Assembly (NCBI GenBank): GCA_002338515.1
Contig: DDIL01000004.1
Coordinates: 61,627 to 71,740 of the forward strand
Direction of reading: 5' to 3'
DNA length: 10,114 nt
From: Glaciecola sp. UBA1851
Lineage (GTDB): Bacteria; Pseudomonadota; Gammaproteobacteria; Enterobacterales; Alteromonadaceae
This document shows, in pieces, positions 6,530 through 10,114 of the stretch; within the stretch, counting starts at the first letter, position 1; each line of letters begins with the position of its first letter. A program made the translations under genes and the position numbers. Under the pieces are notes generated by a model. The model saw only the letters and a list, made by a program, of their open reading frames with translations. It made no database searches and was not told where the DNA came from.

Positions 6530-8950
6530 TTACTTTATGCGATAAATAATAAAGTCTAACAATTCGCCAAAAAATCCTCGAATTTTCGGCATATCAATCA
6601 ATATTTTCTGCGCGTTATTGTAATGAGTTAACATAACTGCAATAGCTTGCTTCTCACCTTGTACTGAAACAAAGTTCATTCTTCCTTTTTCTTCATCCCT
6701 TCCGGTTGGTTTACCCGTTTCAGAATCATCACCGCAAATATCTAGCAGATCATCACGAATTTGAAACATCATCCCCATGTGTTTAGCTAGTCGTTTTAAT
6801 TGCTCAATATGTAAGTCATCCTGCTGAGCTAAAATAGCAGGGATAACCAACGCCGCTTCTATCGCTAACCCTGTTTTGAAGTGACATATTTTTTCTAGAC
6901 AACGTTGGTCGATGTGTTTACCAGATGTTTCTATATCCAATAATTGCCCTTCACAAATTGCTTGAGTGACATTCGCCGCATAGCTTAAACTTTTAAGGAC
7001 AGCGGTAGGTGAGTGAGAGGTAATATTTGCTTGCACCTCAATTGCTTTCATCATTAGGTAAACTGAACCTAATTCTGCTTTAGCTACACTATTAAATTGG
7101 ATATGTGAGGCGTTAGCGCCACGCCTAATATCCGCATCATCTTGTGAAGGTAAATCGTCTAGTATTAATGAAGCACTGTGCATATATTCAAGTAATTGAT
7201 TAACACCGCGTTGTTGTTCGTCAGAAAATCCATATTGATCAATGGATAAAACCGACGACATTACCGCGCGAATGCGCTTGCCTCCCGAGGCTAGTGAATA
7301 ATTAGCTACCTTTTGCAGTTGTGCGTTAGAAAAGCGTTTATGCGCCTCTACAGGCAACTGTTTTTCTATTAATGCTTTGTATTTCTCGTATTTGTTTTTG
7401 AATGCGTTTGATTGTTCGCGTTTTTTTGACAGCCAATGACTTACTTCTTTGCTGATGAGCTTATCAAACCAAACTTCTTGTTGAGGTTGTGATACGCGTT
7501 GGAGTAAGTCTATATTAAAATCTGTATTTGGCGTGTTTAGCATCACTTTGCACAAACGTTCAAACTCGTTTTTCCCTTTTGCACTAAATACTGACTGTAA
7601 TGCGTTCATACTTCTTTCAAAAAATAAGGCTTTAATTTGAGGGTTATTTTTATAAAGCTCATAAACAAGGTAATAAACCACGGCCCAATAATAGTGGTAT
7701 GGATTTTCAACGTCTGAGTAATTAGGTTTATCTTGGTGATAAAGAAACCACGTATAAGGAGTTAAATTTTTATCAGCTTTGTCTTCATCAATGTCTTTAA
7801 TATCATCATTAAACTGATTATAAATACCAAAGCAAAACGTTCTGTGGTCGAAATGTTCATCTTGTTCGTGGCTAATAAGATCTCTGCTAACCAGTCTAGA
7901 TGATGCAGATTTAATAACAACGGTGGTAAGTAAATCTTCTAACGTATAGTGCTTAGCATTTTCTAATTTTCTCTCTCTATCAATTGCTTGCGATTCAAAA
8001 AACATGCTCGCTCGACTAAAAAACAACTCACTTTGCTGTACATTTTTTAATAAAAACTCAAATGCCCATTTTAATTCAGCATAAATTTTTTGTAATTTCT
8101 CACTATCATTTTCAAACTTTGGATAATTAGCGACTTTTTTAGTGCGTAGCGTTTGTCGAAGTGTTTCAGTGAAAAGTACTTTGTCTGATTCAGACAGAAG
8201 CTCATTCGAATCCAATAAGTCATCAACGAATGGATAAGTTAATCCATAGGCATAGCCTAATTGTACTACTTCCATCAATTTATTTACGTCTGGTTTGGTT
8301 TCGTTATCAGTTAACACTAAATGATGAACCAAAATGCCTGCGACAATTTTAATTAGTTTTCTTAAACCTTCTTGGTTATTATTATTTTCAGAAAAATTAG
8401 TTTTTAACCCTGATATTTTGAGCATTAACCAGTAATAAGCTGGCTGAAATTCTTTTTTTGATAACCAAGGATGGAGTATTGAAAGATCTTGGTTACTAGA
8501 TGTAGAGGTATAGCTGTTCTTTTCTATTTTGCTTACGAGTGAGCGAACAGTGTCATCAACTTTTTTCTGAGCCTGCTTTTGGTTTAAATCTAACCCAAGA
8601 TCTCGTAAATATAAGTAAGAAATTGATTTAGTTAAATAAGCATCTAGCTCTTTCTTCGCACTCAGTTTTTCTAAAAACGACCATGTGTTTACATGCCCTT
8701 TGTTCAACTTTTCAACTAGTGCGAACTTTGAATGGCTATTTTTATAGTGACTCTTCCAATAAACTATTAAATCTTTATGTAGCCTGTTGTACGTTTTTGG
8801 ATTACGCGCAAGATTGTGTATGGTACTAAGATACCAGCCCGCTTTTTTCTCCGCGAGTTTGTATTCTCGGACCCATGCCTTATTTGGCAATGTTGCTTGT
8901 ATAGAATCAAGCTCTTTCAATTTATGATTAGTTTTCAGAAAAGGCCTCAT
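6530..8950 (-). CDS. Two-domain class I isoprenoid synthase: terpene-synthase-like N-terminus fused to GGPP-synthase-like prenyltransferase
   Basis: An 806-residue soluble protein. The C-terminal part (about 525-806) is a complete trans-prenyltransferase: GGKRIR (556-561), first Asp-rich motif DDLPSQDD (598-605) then RRG, GQLLD (668-672), KTG (692-694) and second motif DDLLD (733-737). Ala593, five residues before the first motif, sits where farnesyl synthases carry an aromatic residue. With SASLILDD it resembles CrtE, predicting GGPP from IPP and shorter prenyl diphosphates. The usual GD after the first motif is GS (628-629). The N-terminal part (1 to about 520) is helical and divergent but has its own DDLLD (243-247) and NDDIKD (381-386), 139 residues apart against 135 in the C-terminal domain. 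That suggests a second isoprenoid-synthase fold, possibly a cyclase. The ATG has an in-frame TAA two codons upstream and no Shine-Dalgarno. No terpenoid genes adjoin. Confidence 0.88.
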   Translation of the reverse strand: MRPFLKTNHKLKELDSIQATLPNKAWVREYKLAEKKAGWYLSTIHNLARNPKTYNRLHKDLIVYWKSHYKNSHSKFALVEKLNKGHVNTWSFLEKLSAKKELDAYLTKSISYLYLRDLGLDLNQKQAQKKVDDTVRSLVSKIEKNSYTSTSSNQDLSILHPWLSKKEFQPAYYWLMLKISGLKTNFSENNNNQEGLRKLIKIVAGILVHHLVLTDNETKPDVNKLMEVVQLGYAYGLTYPFVDDLLDSNELLSESDKVLFTETLRQTLRTKKVANYPKFENDSEKLQKIYAELKWAFEFLLKNVQQSELFFSRASMFFESQAIDRERKLENAKHYTLEDLLTTVVIKSASSRLVSRDLISHEQDEHFDHRTFCFGIYNQFNDDIKDIDEDKADKNLTPYTWFLYHQDKPNYSDVENPYHYYWAVVYYLVYELYKNNPQIKALFFERSMNALQSVFSAKGKNEFERLCKVMLNTPNTDFNIDLLQRVSQPQQEVWFDKLISKEVSHWLSKKREQSNAFKNKYEKYKALIEKQLPVEAHKRFSNAQLQKVANYSLASGGKRIRAVMSSVLSIDQYGFSDEQQRGVNQLLEYMHSASLILDDLPSQDDADIRRGANASHIQFNSVAKAELGSVYLMMKAIEVQANITSHSPTAVLKSLSYAANVTQAICEGQLLDIETSGKHIDQRCLEKICHFKTGLAIEAALVIPAILAQQDDLHIEQLKRLAKHMGMMFQIRDDLLDICGDDSETGKPTGRDEEKGRMNFVSVQGEKQAIAVMLTHYNNAQKILIDMPKIRGFFGELLDFIIYRIK

Positions 8951-9164
8951 TTTTTAATTTTTATAGGTATTAAGCAAAAGCTGTTCCTTAAGTGTATCTA
9001 ATTGAAAATATTGTATTTTATATGTTTATGAATTAAATTCGTTAGTCAAATTTCTTAATCAATGGCATTTTTTACTATCCAAATAGTCATTATTAGCTTA
9101 AACCAAAATGGGTAATTATGATAATTTTGAAAAAAGTAAAAGAGAGAGGGAATGTTGGGCTAAT

Positions 9165-9203
9165 AAAAAAGCCTGCTAGAATCGAGAGAAGATTCAGCAG
9201 GCC
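9165..9203 (-). terminator. Strong intrinsic terminator of the PEP-CTERM-like gene
   Basis: On the minus strand, GCCTGCT then GAATC pair with GATTC and AGCAGGC, with a single bulged base and a 7-base loop, followed directly by six T residues (plus-strand A-run 9165-9170). It lies about 30 bases after the stop codon at 9232. It should separate this gene from the isoprenoid synthase gene downstream on the same strand. The remaining gap 8951-9164 is AT-rich, and nothing else was recognised in it. Confidence 0.88.
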
Positions 9204-9231
9204 TATAAAGGACTAAACTAAAATTTAGTGA

Positions 9232-9846
9232 CTATTTACGTAACCTTCTCATTAACAATACTGGTGCTGCTAATAAAGTAATTAAAATAGTTGCAGGAGC
9301 TGACACTTGTTTACTATCAATTATAACGTTGTCTATCAAATTACCAACAGATGATAATGGTGCAATTGAAGTAAACATGATTGTGCTAGTAGCATCGTTT
9401 GCTGTGAAATCACCAGAGAAAGTAGACCATTGGCCTTTTGTGTGATCATCAAAAATTTGTGAAAAAACATTCCCATTAGTAGAGAAAATATCTACTTTGA
9501 ATGCTTCATTACTATTAGAACGTGCACGATAAGCGAAGTCTAATGAAAAGATGCCATTAGTAGTAGTGGTAAAGGTTTGGAAAAGTGTATGAGATACACC
9601 ACCGTTTCTGTTTGAATTCAGCTCAGTTAGATTCGTCCCGTCAAAAGCTGCAAGCCCATTCAAGTTATTCCATAACTCAATACTTTCGCCTTGCCATCCG
9701 TTCACATTGCTTTGATTGAATAGTCCCCACGAACCGCTATTTAAAGTATTGTCTTCAAAGCTGCCATTGGTTAGTAAATTTGCGTTTGCTGCGATGCTAA
9801 ATAGTGTTGCAATTGATACTACTAATAATTTGTTTAGTGATTTCAT
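9232..9846 (-). CDS. Exported PEP-CTERM-like protein with DUF642/choice-of-anchor-like domain
   Basis: A 204-residue secreted protein. The signal peptide MKSLNKLLVVSIATLFSIAANA probably ends at Ala22. The mature protein opens with NLLTNGSFEDN and continues through GW, IELWN and AFDGTNLTELNS to LFQTFTTTTNGIFSLDFAYRAR. These are the landmarks of the beta-rich DUF642/choice-of-anchor domains thought to bind glycans or lie in the extracellular matrix. The tail has SAPAT (182-186), a hydrophobic helix and RRLRK, the three-part architecture of a PEP-CTERM exosortase signal with SAPAT in place of PEP. The frame is open from 9909, but ATG 9846 is preferred. It is the natural signal-peptide start, GAGGT lies at 9852-9856 with a 5-base spacer, and the upstream ATG falls before the predicted transcription start. 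No exosortase gene is in the window. Confidence 0.85.
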   Translation of the reverse strand: MKSLNKLLVVSIATLFSIAANANLLTNGSFEDNTLNSGSWGLFNQSNVNGWQGESIELWNNLNGLAAFDGTNLTELNSNRNGGVSHTLFQTFTTTTNGIFSLDFAYRARSNSNEAFKVDIFSTNGNVFSQIFDDHTKGQWSTFSGDFTANDATSTIMFTSIAPLSSVGNLIDNVIIDSKQVSAPATILITLLAAPVLLMRRLRK

Positions 9847-9914
9847 TTTATACCTCAAAACCTTGTGTTTAATTAAAATGAGACAGCAACTATTTGCTCT
9901 CATACCCATGGTTT

Positions 9915-9931
9915 TGCAATTGAGATGCCAA
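9915..9931 (-). promoter_or_regulatory. Sigma-54 (RpoN) promoter of the PEP-CTERM-like gene
   Basis: The minus strand reads TTGGCAT-CTCAA-TTGCA, with the invariant GG (9929-9928) and GC (9917-9916) exactly 10 bases apart. It closely matches the consensus TGGCAC-N5-TTGC. Transcription would begin near 9904, giving a leader of about 58 bases to ATG 9846. RpoN control by the PrsK/PrsR two-component pair is known for PEP-CTERM genes in other bacteria, which makes the match functionally sensible. Confidence 0.75.
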
Positions 9932-9932
9932 C

Positions 9933-10018
9933 TTTTAAGTTGATGAATTGCTTGATCATTTGTTTTAGGTTTAACATGCTGATTTTAAGTTGTAAAAAAT
10001 ATTGACATAAAAATCAAT
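9933..10018. promoter_or_regulatory. Repeated TTTTAAGTTG boxes upstream of the sigma-54 promoter
   Basis: TTTTAAGTTG occurs at 9933-9942, within the palindrome CAACTT-TT-AAGTTG (9929-9942), and again at 9983-9992. The second copy is about 80 bases upstream of the predicted start. A short inverted repeat ATTGA/TCAAT spans 10001-10018. Sigma-54 promoters need an upstream-bound activator, so the distal box or inverted repeat is a candidate enhancer site. This is inference only. Confidence 0.35.
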
Positions 10019-10075
10019 GGGTTAGAAGGTTTGTGTTGATTTTGCTTTTATCGATTTTAGGTATTTTTGAGCATA

Positions 10076-10114
10076 CGTTTAACAAACTCGTCAAATACCT
10101 CTGTCATCTCAGCG
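10076..10114 (-). repeat. Partial REP-like element running off the window end
   Basis: Read on the minus strand, this begins CGCTGAGATGAC and ends GTTAAACG. These are identical to 155-166 and 183-190 of the element near the window start, with a slightly longer, diverged middle. It is therefore the second half of the same repeat family in the opposite orientation. The other hairpin arm lies outside the window. Confidence 0.6.

Noticed and set aside
9118..9216. 32-codon plus-strand ORF (MIILKKVKERG...)
   Set aside because: It reads straight through the terminator hairpin of the minus-strand gene and is most likely chance.
140..10114. Inverted repeats near both window ends as ends of a composite mobile element
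   Set aside because: They look like dispersed REP-like repeats; there is no transposase, and the genes between have mixed, ordinary functions.

Overview
The window looks like chromosomal DNA of a marine gammaproteobacterium, most plausibly of the Alteromonadales. The indications are AT-rich coding DNA, a PEP-CTERM-type exported protein, REP-like hairpin repeats, an OpgC-like acyltransferase, a Gmm-type Nudix hydrolase and an MgtE Mg2+ transporter. This placement is inference from gene style, not from a marker gene. No rRNA, tRNA, CRISPR array, insertion sequence or transposase was seen.

Layout. Bases 1-202 hold a cluster of REP-like repeats. Two plus-strand genes with TTG starts follow: a membrane-anchored SGNH hydrolase and an OpgC/MdoC-like acyltransferase-3 membrane protein, plausibly a split acyl-transfer pair for an envelope glycan. 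Converging on them is a short minus-strand ORF that resembles only the N-terminal GroES-like part of a medium-chain dehydrogenase/reductase. It is divergent from a LysR-type regulator, and the intergenic region carries repeated TTGATAA boxes. The LysR gene is tightly followed by an mgtE-type transporter gene. A minus-strand lipoprotein alpha/beta-hydrolase is divergent from a GDP-mannose mannosyl hydrolase (gmm).

From 6530 to 8950 on the minus strand lies the most interesting gene. It encodes an 806-residue protein with a C-terminal, GGPP-synthase-like trans-prenyltransferase domain. The roughly 500-residue N-terminal part carries its own pair of Asp-rich motifs (DDLLD, NDDIKD) at almost the same spacing as the two motifs of the C-terminal domain. 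This suggests a double class I isoprenoid synthase, with the domain order of the fungal bifunctional terpene synthases.

The window closes with a minus-strand exported protein that has a PEP-CTERM-like tail (SAPAT instead of PEP). It is preceded by a well-formed sigma-54 promoter and followed by a strong intrinsic terminator. A further REP-like repeat, inverted relative to the one at 140-202, runs off the end.

Apart from the SGNH/acyltransferase pair and lysR-mgtE, the genes look like single transcription units with unrelated jobs. No stretch without a gene exceeds 300 bases.
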